Of a stretch of DNA of 64,000 bases, positions 1 to 9,385 are shown piece by piece (the stretch's first letter is position 1; each line of letters opens with the position of its first letter). The notes below the pieces were generated by a model, which was given only the letters and a program-made list of their open reading frames with translations, was not told the origin of the DNA and did no database searches. The position numbers and the translations under genes are program-made. The stretch spans positions 62,001 through 126,000 of the forward strand of contig JALOTB010000006.1 of NCBI GenBank assembly GCA_025458165.1, written 5' to 3'. The stretch is from Chromatiaceae bacterium. Its GTDB lineage: Bacteria > Pseudomonadota > Gammaproteobacteria > Chromatiales > Chromatiaceae.

Positions 1-1
1 C

Positions 2-1675
2 ACGCGGGAGCTGGTAGCGGCCGACTACGTCCATCAGATCAAACGCCTCGCCGTGCCCTGGCTGCACTCGCCGATCGCCGGGGTGATGCAGGACCACATC
101 CTCGACTTCAAGGACCTCAGCGAGCGGATCGAGGCGGCGGCCCTGCCGTCGTCCCCTGGGGGCGCGCGGCCGTATCTCGATCTGCGTGAGATCCCCTTCG
201 CCGGGGCCGAGGTGGTCGATCGTTACACCTACCGGGTGCGTCTCCGGGGCAAGTACCCCCAGTTCGTTTACTGGCTCGCCATGCCCTTCTTCGCGCCCAT
301 GCCCTGGGAGGCCGAGCGCTTCTACAGCCAGCCCGGGATGGCCGAGCGCAACCTCACGCTCGACTGGTACCCGATCGGCACCGGCCCGTTCTGGCTCAGC
401 GAGAACAACCCAAACCTGCGCATGGTGCTGGAGCGCAACCGCAATTTCCGTGGCGAGCGCTACCCGGGCGAGGGGATGCCGGAGGACGCGGCCGCGGGCC
501 TGCTCGCCGACGTCGGGCGGGTGATGCCCTTCATCGATCGCGCCGTCTTCAGCCTGGAAAAGGAGGACATCCCTTACTGGAACAAATTCCTGCAGGGCTA
601 CTACGACAGCTCGGGGATCTCCTCCGACGCCTTCGATCAGGCCATCCAGTACGGCAGCCAGGGGGAGGCGGCCCTCACCCCAGCAATGGAGGAGAAGGGG
701 ATCCGGCTCCTAACCGCCGTGCAGGCCTCGATCTTCTACATGGGGTTCAACATGCGCGACCCCGTCGTGGGAGGGGACGGAGAGGCGACCCGACTGCTGC
801 GCCGCGCGCTCTCGATCGCGGTCGACTTCGACGAGTACATCGCCATCTTCGCCAACGGGCGAGGGCAGGCCGCCCAGGGGCCGATCCCGCCGGGGATCTT
901 TGGTCATCGCGACGGGAAGACCGGGATCAACCCCTACGTCTACCGCTGGCAGGACGGGCGCGCGGTGCGGCGCGACATCGACGAGGCGCGCCGGCTGTTG
1001 ACGGAGGCGGGCTATCCGGGCGGGCGCAGTCCGGAGACGGGTCGGGCGCTTAGCCTCTTCTTCGACACCACCGCGACCGGCCCCGACGACCGCGCGCGGC
1101 TCAACTGGTTTCGCAAGCAGTTCGATAAGCTGGGCATCGAGCTCGTGATCCGCGCGACCGACTACAACCGCTTCCAGGAGAAGATGCGCGAGGGGACCGG
1201 GCAGATCTTCATGTGGGGCTGGAACGCCGACTATCCGGACCCGGAGAACTTCCTCTTCCTGCTTTACGGCCCTAACGCCAAGGTCGATGGGGGCGGAGAG
1301 AATGCGGCCAACTATTCGAGCCCCGAGTTCGATGCCCGCTTCGAGCGCATGAAGAACATGGAGAACAGCCCGGAGCGGCTCGCCATCATCGACGACATGG
1401 TCGACATCGCCCGGCGCGACGCGCCATGGATTTGGGGCTTCCACCCCAAGTCCTACAGCCTCTATCACGCTTGGCTAGCCAACCTCAAGCCCAACGAGAT
1501 GGCGAACAACACGCTCAAGTACCGGCGGGTCGATCCCGAGCTCCGCCAGGCCAAGCGCACGGCCTGGAACCAGCCGGTGCTCTGGCCCCTTTGGCTTACC
1601 GGTGGGCTGTTGGTCGCCGCGGCGGTGCCGGCCGTGGTGAGCCTGCGCCGGCGCGAGCGGAGCCGGGCGCTATGA
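2..1675 (+). CDS. Peptide/nickel-type ABC transporter substrate-binding protein (5' partial)
   Basis: Family 5 extracytoplasmic solute-binding protein, which captures peptides or similar ligands for a Dpp/Opp/Yej-type importer. The reading frame is open to the left edge, and the residues before the first possible internal start (GTG at 53) already look like the family (TRELVAADYVHQIKRLA), so the true start lies outside the window. A family-like stretch near the end reads WGWNADYPDPENFLFLLYGP. Unusually, the C-terminus has a hydrophobic helix (LWPLWLTGGLLVAAAVPAVV) followed by RRRER, which suggests a membrane-anchored binding protein. The stop overlaps the start of the next permease gene (ATGA), so the two are probably translationally coupled. 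Confidence 0.85.
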   Translation, partial: TRELVAADYVHQIKRLAVPWLHSPIAGVMQDHILDFKDLSERIEAAALPSSPGGARPYLDLREIPFAGAEVVDRYTYRVRLRGKYPQFVYWLAMPFFAPMPWEAERFYSQPGMAERNLTLDWYPIGTGPFWLSENNPNLRMVLERNRNFRGERYPGEGMPEDAAAGLLADVGRVMPFIDRAVFSLEKEDIPYWNKFLQGYYDSSGISSDAFDQAIQYGSQGEAALTPAMEEKGIRLLTAVQASIFYMGFNMRDPVVGGDGEATRLLRRALSIAVDFDEYIAIFANGRGQAAQGPIPPGIFGHRDGKTGINPYVYRWQDGRAVRRDIDEARRLLTEAGYPGGRSPETGRALSLFFDTTATGPDDRARLNWFRKQFDKLGIELVIRATDYNRFQEKMREGTGQIFMWGWNADYPDPENFLFLLYGPNAKVDGGGENAANYSSPEFDARFERMKNMENSPERLAIIDDMVDIARRDAPWIWGFHPKSYSLYHAWLANLKPNEMANNTLKYRRVDPELRQAKRTAWNQPVLWPLWLTGGLLVAAAVPAVVSLRRRERSRAL

Positions 1676-2649
1676 CCGCCTACATCATCCGCCGGCTGCT
1701 CTACGCCATCCCGATCCTGATCGGGGTCAACCTGATCACCTTCCTGCTCTTCTTCGTCGTCAACTCACCCGACGACATGGCGCGCATGCATCTCGGGATG
1801 AAGCGCGTCACCCCTGAGGCAATCGAGACCTGGAAGCGCGAGCGCGGCTACCACCGCCCGCTCTTCCTCAACCGCGATGCCAATGGCGCGGAGACGCTGA
1901 CCGACACCATCTTCTTCGACAAGTCGGTGCGGCTCTTCGCCTTCGATTTCGGCTCCTCCGACGCCGGGCGCGACATCGGCTACGACATCTCTCAGCGCAT
2001 GTGGCCGAGCCTCGCCATCGCCGTCCCGGTCCTGGTGGTGGGGCTCCTGATCAACATCAGCCTGGCCCTTTTCATCGTCTTCTTCCGGGCGACCTATATC
2101 GATATCGCGGCGGTCGTCCTGCTGGTTGCGATGATGTCGATCTCGAGCCTGTTCTACATCATTGGCGGCCAGTACGTGCTGAGCAAGGTCTTCCATCTGG
2201 TGCCGATCTCGGGGTACGACACCGGGCTGGCGGCCTGGAAGTTCCTGATCCTGCCGGTGATCATCGGGGTCATCGGCGGCGTAGGCACAGGCACTCGCTG
2301 GTACCGCACCCTGTTCATCGAGGAGGCCGGGAAGGACTATGTGCGCACCGCGCGCGCCAAGGGCCTGAGCGAGCGGCTGGTGCTCTTCCGCCACGTGCTC
2401 AGGAACGCGCTCATCCCGATCCTCACCGGGGTGGTGGTGGTCCTGCCGCTGCTCTTCATGGGGAGCCTGATCACCGAGTCCTTCTTCGGCATACCGGGGC
2501 TCGGCAGCTACACCATCGATGCCATCAACAACCAGGACTTCGCCATCGTGCGCGCCATGGTCTTCCTGGGCTCGGTCCTATACATCCTCGGCCTCCTGAT
2601 GACCGACATCTCCTACACCCTGGTCGACCCGCGGGTACGCCTGTCCTAA
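1672..2649 (+). CDS. ABC transporter permease, DppB/YejB type
   Basis: Inner-membrane permease of a peptide-type ABC importer, about 325 aa. It starts at the ATG overlapping the binding-protein stop. The longer open frame upstream of 1672 is not needed, because the protein begins with the family-typical MTAYIIRRLLYAIPIL membrane helix. Several transmembrane segments follow. The cytoplasmic EAA loop that docks the ATPase is visible (EEAGKDYVRTARAKGLSE). The ending TLVDPRVRLS is characteristic of DppB-type subunits. The second permease follows after a 12 nt gap. No ATPase gene is seen in this operon within the window. Confidence 0.9.
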   Translation: MTAYIIRRLLYAIPILIGVNLITFLLFFVVNSPDDMARMHLGMKRVTPEAIETWKRERGYHRPLFLNRDANGAETLTDTIFFDKSVRLFAFDFGSSDAGRDIGYDISQRMWPSLAIAVPVLVVGLLINISLALFIVFFRATYIDIAAVVLLVAMMSISSLFYIIGGQYVLSKVFHLVPISGYDTGLAAWKFLILPVIIGVIGGVGTGTRWYRTLFIEEAGKDYVRTARAKGLSERLVLFRHVLRNALIPILTGVVVVLPLLFMGSLITESFFGIPGLGSYTIDAINNQDFAIVRAMVFLGSVLYILGLLMTDISYTLVDPRVRLS

Positions 2650-2661
2650 AGGGCCAGACTC

Positions 2662-4065
2662 ATGCCCGTCGTCCTTATCACCGACGCCCTGATCTTCCTG
2701 CTCCTGGTGCTGGCGGTGGGCTTCGGCGTCTATGCCGCGCGCCATGCCCATCTGCGCGAGCCCTGGGGGCGCGTGTTGCGCAGTCGGATCGGTGTGGCGG
2801 CGCTGGTGATCCTCGGCTTCTATGTCGTCGTCGGGCTGCTGGACAGCCTGCACTTCAACCCACGCCTGGGGGAGAAGGGCGCGCAGGGCGAGACCCTGTA
2901 TTCGCCGCAGGTGCTGAGCGTGCTGGACCTGGTGCTCACACCGCTCCGCGAACGGCAGGAGAAGACCTATTCCGCCCCCTTCGCCACCCACCTCTTCGCC
3001 AAGGAGACCATCGAGCTCCCGAACGGGACGGTGGTGCGGGACTACCCGCGACTTACCTACGGCGGGAGCCACCTCCGCGACCCGCAGACGGAGCGCCTCC
3101 CCGACATCCTGCTCACGAGCCTGCGCGGGCTGGGCTGGGGCCTGCTCCTCTGGCTCGCGGTGGCCATGCTCATCGTCTGGGCCTTTGCGCGCCGGAGGGG
3201 GGAGGGGTTGCGGCCGACTTTCGATGCCATGCTCGCCGGCGGCACGGCCGTTCCCTGGCGCACCCTGCTCCTCACGCTCGCTCTCCTCTTGATCCTCGGG
3301 GCGATCGCGGCCGAGCTCTCGCTCAAGTACCACATCCTGGGGACCGACAAGGTCGGCGAGGACGTCCTCTATCAGACGCTCAAGAGCATCCGCACGGGGC
3401 TCGTCATCGGGACCCTGACGACCCTCATCATGCTCCCCGCCGCCATCCTGCTCGGGATCATGGCCGGCTACTTCGGCGGGCTCGCCGACGACATCATCCA
3501 ATACCTCTACACCACCCTGAACTCGATCCCTGGTGTGCTCCTCATCGCCGCCGCCATCCTCATGCTGCAGATCTACATGGCGAACAACGAGGAGGCCTTC
3601 GCCAGCCTGGTGGAACGGGCGGATCTGCGGCTCCTGTTTCTGTGCATCATCCTCGGGGTGACGAGCTGGACCGGGCTCTGCCGCCTGCTGCGCGGCGAGT
3701 CGCTGAAGCTGCGCGAGGCCGACTACGTGCAGGCCGCGACCGCGCTGGGCGTCGGGCGCTTCACCGTGATCGGCCGGCACATCCTGCCCAACGTCCTGCA
3801 CATCGTACTGATCACCCTGGTCCTCGACTTCAGCGGCCTGGTGCTCGCCGAGGCGGTGCTCTCCTACATCAACATCGGCGTCGACCCGACCATGAACAGT
3901 TGGGGCAACATGATCAACAGTGCGCGCTTGGAGCTCGCCCGCGAGCCGGTGGTTTGGTGGTCGCTGGCTGCGGCCTTCCTCTTCATGTTTACCCTGGTGC
4001 TCTTCGCCAACCTTTTCGCCGACGTGGTCCGCGACGCCTTCGACCCCCGACTGCGGGGGAGCTAG
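2662..4065 (+). CDS. ABC transporter permease, DppC/YejE type, long N-terminal region
   Basis: Second permease subunit, 467 aa, longer than the usual 300-340 aa. Residues 1-40 include a first helix. Residues of roughly 45-230 contain a periplasmic-like stretch and additional helices. The BPD_transp_1 core lies in the last 220 residues, with an EAA loop around LKLREADYVQAATALGVG. It ends DAFDPRLRGS, as DppC proteins do (DPRLR). The long insertion before the core resembles YejE-like members, so a microcin C/peptide type transporter is possible. The substrate cannot be inferred. It is the last gene of the importer operon; the next gene lies 109 nt downstream and is unrelated. Confidence 0.88.
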   Translation: MPVVLITDALIFLLLVLAVGFGVYAARHAHLREPWGRVLRSRIGVAALVILGFYVVVGLLDSLHFNPRLGEKGAQGETLYSPQVLSVLDLVLTPLRERQEKTYSAPFATHLFAKETIELPNGTVVRDYPRLTYGGSHLRDPQTERLPDILLTSLRGLGWGLLLWLAVAMLIVWAFARRRGEGLRPTFDAMLAGGTAVPWRTLLLTLALLLILGAIAAELSLKYHILGTDKVGEDVLYQTLKSIRTGLVIGTLTTLIMLPAAILLGIMAGYFGGLADDIIQYLYTTLNSIPGVLLIAAAILMLQIYMANNEEAFASLVERADLRLLFLCIILGVTSWTGLCRLLRGESLKLREADYVQAATALGVGRFTVIGRHILPNVLHIVLITLVLDFSGLVLAEAVLSYINIGVDPTMNSWGNMINSARLELAREPVVWWSLAAAFLFMFTLVLFANLFADVVRDAFDPRLRGS

Positions 4066-4174
4066 GCGACGCCCGTGGTTAGGGCGAGTCCGGTGAGTGA
4101 AGTCTTTATTCCAGATCGCGAATTTCTGAGCACGGATACTTGCCAATCACCCCGAGAACTGAGGAGTCTCACCC

Positions 4175-5749
4175 ATGTCCCGGTCGTCGTGCTGTACATC
4201 GTTTCCGACCCTATTGCCTAGGGGTGGGTCCCGTCTGGCCACTTGGCCGTTACTTTCCTTCCTGCTCCTGTCCGGTCTGGCGCCGGCCGCGCTGGCGTCG
4301 ATCCCGGCGACGCCGGTGATGACGCTCTACCGATTCAACGGCGACCTCAATCTGCCGTACTACGACCTGGCGACCTTCGAGAAGCGCGGGGCAGGCTCGC
4401 CGGCGGGGACGCTGGTGCAGGGGACCTCGGTGATCCCCTGTCTCGTCATCCGCAGTGGACGGCCGCTGACCGACGCGAGCGGGACCCCCTTCGTGGGCTT
4501 CGAGATCGTCGTCGACCCGCGCACCGCGACCCCCGACGCCAACGCGCGGTTCAAGGAGGCGGTCGCCGAGCGCAAGCGGCTGCGCGTCGAGAATCACCAC
4601 TGCGGGCCGGGGGTGCGCCAGGTGATCGACGTGCGCAACCTCTACGCGCTGGAGAAGGCCCCGCTCTTCGACCCACCGGGGAGCGGCTCGGATCGCGGCG
4701 GCAAGGGCAGCAACCCGGACGCCATCGTGCGCGCCTTCCACAACAGCACCCAGTGCGCCGCCGCGAACCGCAAGCTCACCGAGCGCCGTCAGGCGCTCAA
4801 GCAGGGCTGGGACGGCTTTACCCGGGACAACCCGGGGCGCTGGTCGGCCGCCGACCTGGCCCGGGCGCGCCACCTCGACTACACCATGCGCACCGCACTC
4901 TTCGAGGGTCACCTGGAGCGGGGCTGCAGCGCCTACGGGGCCTGCGAGCGTAACATCGTGGCGCTGTCCGTCCGCAACCGCGCGCTCGAGCGCTGCCTGC
5001 GCCGCGAGGGCTGTCGCTCGCCGGGGGATTTCGAAGGGGTCGCCTCGATCGTCTCGCAGTACAACATCTGGGACGAGTACCTCACCCAGATCTCGGGGCT
5101 CACCGCCTGTTACCTGCGCGACGACCTCGAGGGCCGCGACTACTATGCCAAGCTGCAGGCGATGTATGAGCAGAATGTCGACGACGTGCGGCGCATCCTG
5201 TTCGGCACCGACGCCGACCTCAGCGCCATCTTCCCCGGCACCCCGCTCGGCGATCTCAAGCGCATGGCGCACTACTACCACGCCCCGGCGATGGGCAAGT
5301 GTTTTCCCCAGCACGATCGCGTCGAGTACATGTCGGGCGCCGTGGCGCGCAAGGGCGAGGACTTCGCGCTCATCGCCAACACCCGCATCCGCGTCGACGA
5401 CAAGGCGGGGGAGGGCTACCGCTTCCGCGCCTTCCGCTTCCAGGAGACCGACGACCGCGATGTCGTCGAGCTGCGCGACGACTACCCCGGTTTCGTCGTC
5501 GATGGCCGCAAGGTCTCGCTCAAGGCCGCCACCGGCTGCCGGCCCTACGGCATCCCGGCCGGCTGCCGACACGGCGAGATCGGCCGCTACCGCAAGGTCC
5601 CCTCCTGGCTCAACGCCGGCAAGCCGATCGAGCTGGCCTGCAAGATCCAGGACCGCGGCGAGCGCTGCGACCGCTCGGCTAGCCTGAAGACCGCCAAGGT
5701 CGGCGGGGTTTGCGACGTCGAGATGCGACCGGTTGCCGGCGTCGAGTGA
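4175..5749 (+). CDS. Exported cysteine-rich protein of unknown function
   Basis: A 524 aa protein not assigned to a family. The start ATG has a good ribosome site (GAGGAG about 10 nt upstream). A long basic N-region is followed by a hydrophobic stretch (WPLLSFLLLSGLAPAALA) that fits a Sec signal peptide with cleavage near ALA-S. The mature protein is rich in Cys (at least 10), often in short repeated spacings such as CSAYGAC and CLRREGC, consistent with disulfide bonds in the periplasm. Codon use matches the neighbours, so it looks native. It overlaps or abuts the following mlaE-like gene but no functional link is visible. Confidence 0.7.
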   Translation: MSRSSCCTSFPTLLPRGGSRLATWPLLSFLLLSGLAPAALASIPATPVMTLYRFNGDLNLPYYDLATFEKRGAGSPAGTLVQGTSVIPCLVIRSGRPLTDASGTPFVGFEIVVDPRTATPDANARFKEAVAERKRLRVENHHCGPGVRQVIDVRNLYALEKAPLFDPPGSGSDRGGKGSNPDAIVRAFHNSTQCAAANRKLTERRQALKQGWDGFTRDNPGRWSAADLARARHLDYTMRTALFEGHLERGCSAYGACERNIVALSVRNRALERCLRREGCRSPGDFEGVASIVSQYNIWDEYLTQISGLTACYLRDDLEGRDYYAKLQAMYEQNVDDVRRILFGTDADLSAIFPGTPLGDLKRMAHYYHAPAMGKCFPQHDRVEYMSGAVARKGEDFALIANTRIRVDDKAGEGYRFRAFRFQETDDRDVVELRDDYPGFVVDGRKVSLKAATGCRPYGIPAGCRHGEIGRYRKVPSWLNAGKPIELACKIQDRGERCDRSASLKTAKVGGVCDVEMRPVAGVE

Positions 5750-5768
5750 GCGAGGAGTCGTTGGCGAT

Positions 5769-6893
5769 TTGAGCACGTCGAGGGAGCCGCCAGCCATCGA
5801 ATGGATCCCGGAGCGCGCGGCCCTGCGCCTGACCGGGGCCTGGCTGACGCCGAACCTGGCGCGGGTCGAGCGGGAGCTCGTGGCCTTCGCCCCGGCCGTC
5901 CCGCAGGTGCGCCTGGAGGCCGATGCCTTGACCGCGCTCGATACCGCGGGCGCGATGCTGCTCCAGCGGCTTCGCTCGCGGCTGGAACGGCAGGGCAAGG
6001 GGGTGGAGCTGGTTGGGCTCGCGCCGCACCAATGGGCCTTGCTCGACCTGATCGCGGCGCGCCTCGCGGCCGGGGAGCCGGTCGCCCCGTTGCCGGCGCC
6101 CCCGGCCCTCGAGCAGATTGGCCGCGCCGCTGCGGCGGCGGCCAGGGAGGGGCTCGCCATGATGTCCTTCCTCGGCGTCAGCGCGCTGGCGCTCCTCGGT
6201 GCCCTGCGCCGTCCGGCCCGGCTGCGTGGACGGGCGATCCTCGCCGTGCTGCAGAACGACGGGGTCCGGGCGATGCCGGTCCTGGGGATGCTGTCCTTCC
6301 TGCTCGGCGTGGTCATCGCCTACCAGGCCGGCATCCAGCTCCGGCTCTACGGCGGCAACCTCTACGTGGTCGACCTGGTCAGCCTCACCGTCCTGCGCGA
6401 GCTCGGTCCGCTGATGACGGCGATCGTGGTCGCGGGGCGCAGCGGCTCGGCCTATACGGCGCAGATCGGCACCATGCAGGTCACCGAGGAGATCGACGCA
6501 CTGCGCAGCATCGGGGTCTCGCCGATGGAGCTCCTGGTCCTGCCCAAGGTGATCGGGCTGGTCATCGCCCTGCCGCTCTTGACGGTATTCGCCGACGTGG
6601 TCGCGGTCTTTGGCGGCATGGTGATGGCCGAGGCGATGCTCGACGTGCGCTTCGACACCTTCCTCGCGCGCATCCCCGAGGCGGTCTACCCGAGCTCGTT
6701 CTTTACGGGTGTGGGCAAGGCCCCGGTGTTCGCCGCGGTGATCGCCACCGTCGGCTGCTATCAGGGCTTCCAGGTCCGCGGCGGGGCGGACAGCGTCGGT
6801 CGCCACACCACCACCAGCGTGGTCCAGGCGATCGTCCTGGTGATCGTCGCCGATGCCGCCTTCTCGGTGGTCTTCAGTTGGCTGGGGATCTGA
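5769..6893 (+). CDS. mlaE: MlaE-family lipid ABC permease with N-terminal STAS domain
   Basis: Permease of a Mla-type (MCE) system that moves phospholipid or other hydrophobic substrates between the membranes. About the first 100 residues form an MlaB-like STAS domain (VRLEADALTALDTAGAMLL). The rest is the MlaE/YrbE permease core (VLRELGPLMTAIVVAGRSGS, then TEEIDALRSIGVSP). Fusion of the MlaB and MlaE functions in one chain is known in this family. The start is uncertain. The frame is open from TTG 5733, which overlaps the upstream gene, but TTG 5769 lies 11 nt after GAGGAG and is preferred. The stop overlaps the ATPase start (TGATG). Confidence 0.93.
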   Translation: MSTSREPPAIEWIPERAALRLTGAWLTPNLARVERELVAFAPAVPQVRLEADALTALDTAGAMLLQRLRSRLERQGKGVELVGLAPHQWALLDLIAARLAAGEPVAPLPAPPALEQIGRAAAAAAREGLAMMSFLGVSALALLGALRRPARLRGRAILAVLQNDGVRAMPVLGMLSFLLGVVIAYQAGIQLRLYGGNLYVVDLVSLTVLRELGPLMTAIVVAGRSGSAYTAQIGTMQVTEEIDALRSIGVSPMELLVLPKVIGLVIALPLLTVFADVVAVFGGMVMAEAMLDVRFDTFLARIPEAVYPSSFFTGVGKAPVFAAVIATVGCYQGFQVRGGADSVGRHTTTSVVQAIVLVIVADAAFSVVFSWLGI

Positions 6894-7678
6894 TGGCGGT
6901 TGCGAGCGTCCCGCCGGTCGAGGTCAGCGACGTCCGCACCTGCTTCGGGCGGAGCTGCATTCACGAGGGCCTGAGCCTCAGCGTGCGCGCCGGGGAGATC
7001 CTCGCCTTGGTGGGCGCCAGCGGCTCGGGCAAGTCGGTGCTGCTGCGCGAGATGATCCTGCTCCATCGCCCGACCGCCGGGCGCGTGCGGGTCTTCGGCG
7101 AGGAGGTCGACGACCTCGACGGGGCCCAGGCCAACCGCCTGCGCCGGCGCATCGGGATCATGTTCCAGCAGGGGGCGCTGTTCAGCTCGCTCACCGTGGC
7201 CGAGAATGTGGCCGTTCCGTTACGGGAGCAGACCGACTTGCCCAAGGGACTGATCCGGGAGATCGCGGGGCTCAAGGTGGCCCTTGCGGGCTTGCCCCCG
7301 GATGCGGCCAACAAGTATGCGAAGGAGCTGAGCGGCGGCATGTTGAAGCGCGCGGCGATCGCCCGGGCGCTGGCGATGGACCCGGATCTCCTCGTCCTCG
7401 ATGAGCCGAGCTCGGGCCTCGACCCGGTGAGCGCCAACGCCCTCGACGAGCTCATCCGCCAGCTCCACCAGTCGCTTGGCCTGACCGTGCTCATGGCCAC
7501 GCACGACCTCGATACCCTCTGGCAGGTCGCCCAGCGCGTGGCCTTCCTCGGCGAGCGGCGGGTGCTGGCGACCGGGACCATGGCGGAGCTGAGCGCGAAC
7601 GAGCACCCGGTGATCATGGAGTATTTCCAAGGGCCGCGCGGGCGCGCGGCGGGGAGGGGGGCTTGGAGCCGCGGGTGA
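6893..7678 (+). CDS. mlaF: MlaF-type ABC ATPase
   Basis: Cytoplasmic ATPase of the lipid transport complex, 261 aa. Visible motifs are Walker A GASGSGKS, a Q-loop in MFQQGALFSSLTVAENVA, signature LSGGMLKRAAIARALA, Walker B LLVLDEPSSGLDP and switch His in ATHDL. The sequence LSGGMLKR and the DEPSSGLDPV variant are typical of MlaF rather than other importers. ATG 6893 overlaps the stop of the permease gene. The 3' end overlaps the MCE protein gene by 16 nt, so the four mla genes form one tightly coupled operon. Confidence 0.95.
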   Translation: MAVASVPPVEVSDVRTCFGRSCIHEGLSLSVRAGEILALVGASGSGKSVLLREMILLHRPTAGRVRVFGEEVDDLDGAQANRLRRRIGIMFQQGALFSSLTVAENVAVPLREQTDLPKGLIREIAGLKVALAGLPPDAANKYAKELSGGMLKRAAIARALAMDPDLLVLDEPSSGLDPVSANALDELIRQLHQSLGLTVLMATHDLDTLWQVAQRVAFLGERRVLATGTMAELSANEHPVIMEYFQGPRGRAAGRGAWSRG

Positions 7679-8607
7679 GCTATGCCCTGGTCGGGCTCTT
7701 CGTGCTTGCCCTCGGCGGCGTCTTCGTCGTGCTGAGCCTTTGGTTTCTGGGGGTCGGGCCGCGTGGCGATTACCGCACCTACGCGGTCTATCTGGAGGAG
7801 TCGGTCGCCGGAATCACCACCGAGTCGCCGGTGAAGTACCAGGGCGTCGACGTCGGCAAGGTGCAGGCCATCGGACTGGTGCCGGACGATCCCGGGCGCG
7901 TGCGCGTCCTCCTCTCGGTGCGCGCCGATGCCCCGGTCACGGCGGACACGGTCGCGAGCCTGTCGACCCAGGGCCTCACCGGGCTCATCAACTATGTGGA
8001 GCTGACGGGGGGCGGGCCCGCGAGCGCGCCGCTAGAGGCCGCGCCCGGGGAGCCCTATCCACGCATCCCCGCTGAGGCGTCGTTGACGACCCGCGTGCAG
8101 CGCCAGGGCATCGAGCTGCTCGACTCGCTGCAGGGTGCCGGCGCGGACCTTCGCGCCATCCTCGCGGGCGTGCGTGCCCTGGTCGGCGAGGATAATCGTG
8201 CGGCAATGTCGGCGACCCTGGAGAACGCCCGCCGCGCCAGCGCCCAGCTCGCCGAGGGCGCGGCCAGCCTGCAGGACCTGCTCGACCGGCTCGCTCCCCT
8301 AGTGGACGACGGGGCCCGTTTCGGTGAGCGCCTCCCGGGCCTCGCCGATCGCGCCGCGGAGACCCTGACGGGGGTCGAGCAGACCGCGGCCGAGCTGCGT
8401 CGCCTGGCGGTGGGGCTCGGCCAGGTGGTCGAGCGGGCCGGTCCCGGCCTGGTTGACCTGTCCCGCCAAGGATCGGCGGACGTGGGCCCGCTGCTGCGCG
8501 AGCTCCGCAGGCTCACCGAGCGGCTGACCCATCTCGCCACGACCCTCGAGACCAGCCCCAACGCCCTGATCTACGGCCGCCCGCTGCGGCCGGGACCGGG
8601 GGAGTAG
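7663..8607 (+). CDS. mlaD: MCE-domain (MlaD-like) periplasmic lipid-binding protein
   Basis: A 314 aa membrane-anchored periplasmic protein. One N-terminal helix (YALVGLFVLALGGVFVVLSL) is followed by a single MCE domain (about residues 40-130, with VKYQGVDVGKVQAIGL and STQGLTGLINYVELTG). A long helical tail rich in leucine and alanine (about 150-300) follows, longer than in E. coli MlaD. It probably forms the substrate-binding hexameric ring above the MlaE permease. It starts with TTG inside the end of mlaF, so it probably depends on translational coupling. Confidence 0.92.
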   Translation: MEPRVSYALVGLFVLALGGVFVVLSLWFLGVGPRGDYRTYAVYLEESVAGITTESPVKYQGVDVGKVQAIGLVPDDPGRVRVLLSVRADAPVTADTVASLSTQGLTGLINYVELTGGGPASAPLEAAPGEPYPRIPAEASLTTRVQRQGIELLDSLQGAGADLRAILAGVRALVGEDNRAAMSATLENARRASAQLAEGAASLQDLLDRLAPLVDDGARFGERLPGLADRAAETLTGVEQTAAELRRLAVGLGQVVERAGPGLVDLSRQGSADVGPLLRELRRLTERLTHLATTLETSPNALIYGRPLRPGPGE

Positions 8608-8620
8608 GCAAGGAGGCCGG

Positions 8621-9241
8621 ATGCGCACCCTCATCGTCGCGCTGACCTTGGCGCTCCTCGCCGGCTGTGCCGGCATCCTGCCGCAAGGACCGGACCGACC
8701 CACGACCACCTATGTGCTCGATCCTGACCGGCCAGTGGCCGGCCCGGCCGGCTCGGGCCCGACCCTGCTGATCCCGCCGCCGAGCGCCGCGCCCGGCTAC
8801 GCCACTCCGCGCATGGCCTATTTCAAGGAGCGTTACCGCATCGACTACTACGCGCACAACGAATGGGTGGCGGCGCCGGCGGCGATGCTCGGCCCGGTGC
8901 TGGCCGCCGCGCTGCGCGGGGGCGGGGACTTCGGTGGGGTCATCGAGGACCCGCGTGGCGCGCCGCCCGACCTGCGCCTGGACGTGCGCGTCGACCAGAT
9001 GCACCAGGACTTCCGGCGCCAACCGAGTGTCGGCTCGGTTGTGCTGACGGTCGCCGCCTTCGACCCAGGGAAGGGCAGCTTGCTCGCCACCCGGACCTTC
9101 GAGGCCACGGAGCCCGCCCCCAGCGAGGACGCCCCGGGTGGGGTGATTGCCATCAACCGCGCCCTTGCCCGTCTGCTCCCCGAGATCTCCGCCTTCGCCG
9201 CCGACCAGGCCAGGCGGGTCGTCCGGTCGGCCCCGGGCTAG
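8621..9241 (+). CDS. ABC-type transport auxiliary lipoprotein (PqiC/ABC_trans_aux type)
   Basis: A 206 aa predicted outer-membrane lipoprotein. The signal peptide ends in lipobox LLAGC with the modified Cys at residue 16. The mature part begins with TTTYVLDP and contains RMAYFKERYRIDYYAHNEWV, a hallmark of the auxiliary lipoproteins found with MCE transporters (PqiC/LetC-like). It follows mlaD by 13 nt with an AGGAGG-like ribosome site and closes the operon. Its likely role is to link the periplasmic MCE assembly to the outer membrane. Confidence 0.88.
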   Translation: MRTLIVALTLALLAGCAGILPQGPDRPTTTYVLDPDRPVAGPAGSGPTLLIPPPSAAPGYATPRMAYFKERYRIDYYAHNEWVAAPAAMLGPVLAAALRGGGDFGGVIEDPRGAPPDLRLDVRVDQMHQDFRRQPSVGSVVLTVAAFDPGKGSLLATRTFEATEPAPSEDAPGGVIAINRALARLLPEISAFAADQARRVVRSAPG

Positions 9242-9385
9242 CCCCCGGTCGGTCCTGGCCCGCGGGGGATCGCCCCATCTGTTACCCGGGTCACGGTTTC
9301 ACGCGCCGCTCCCGGTGTCCAATGAGTCATCGGCACCGGGGTGTGAGTAGTCCCCCGGGGCGCGCTGACCCGACGGAGGGAGACC

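Noticed and set aside
2578-4146. Long minus-strand open frame opposite the second permease
   Set aside because: Its translation is rich in Arg, Gln, His and Asp, and its codon pattern mirrors a high-GC gene on the other strand. The plus-strand permease is clear.
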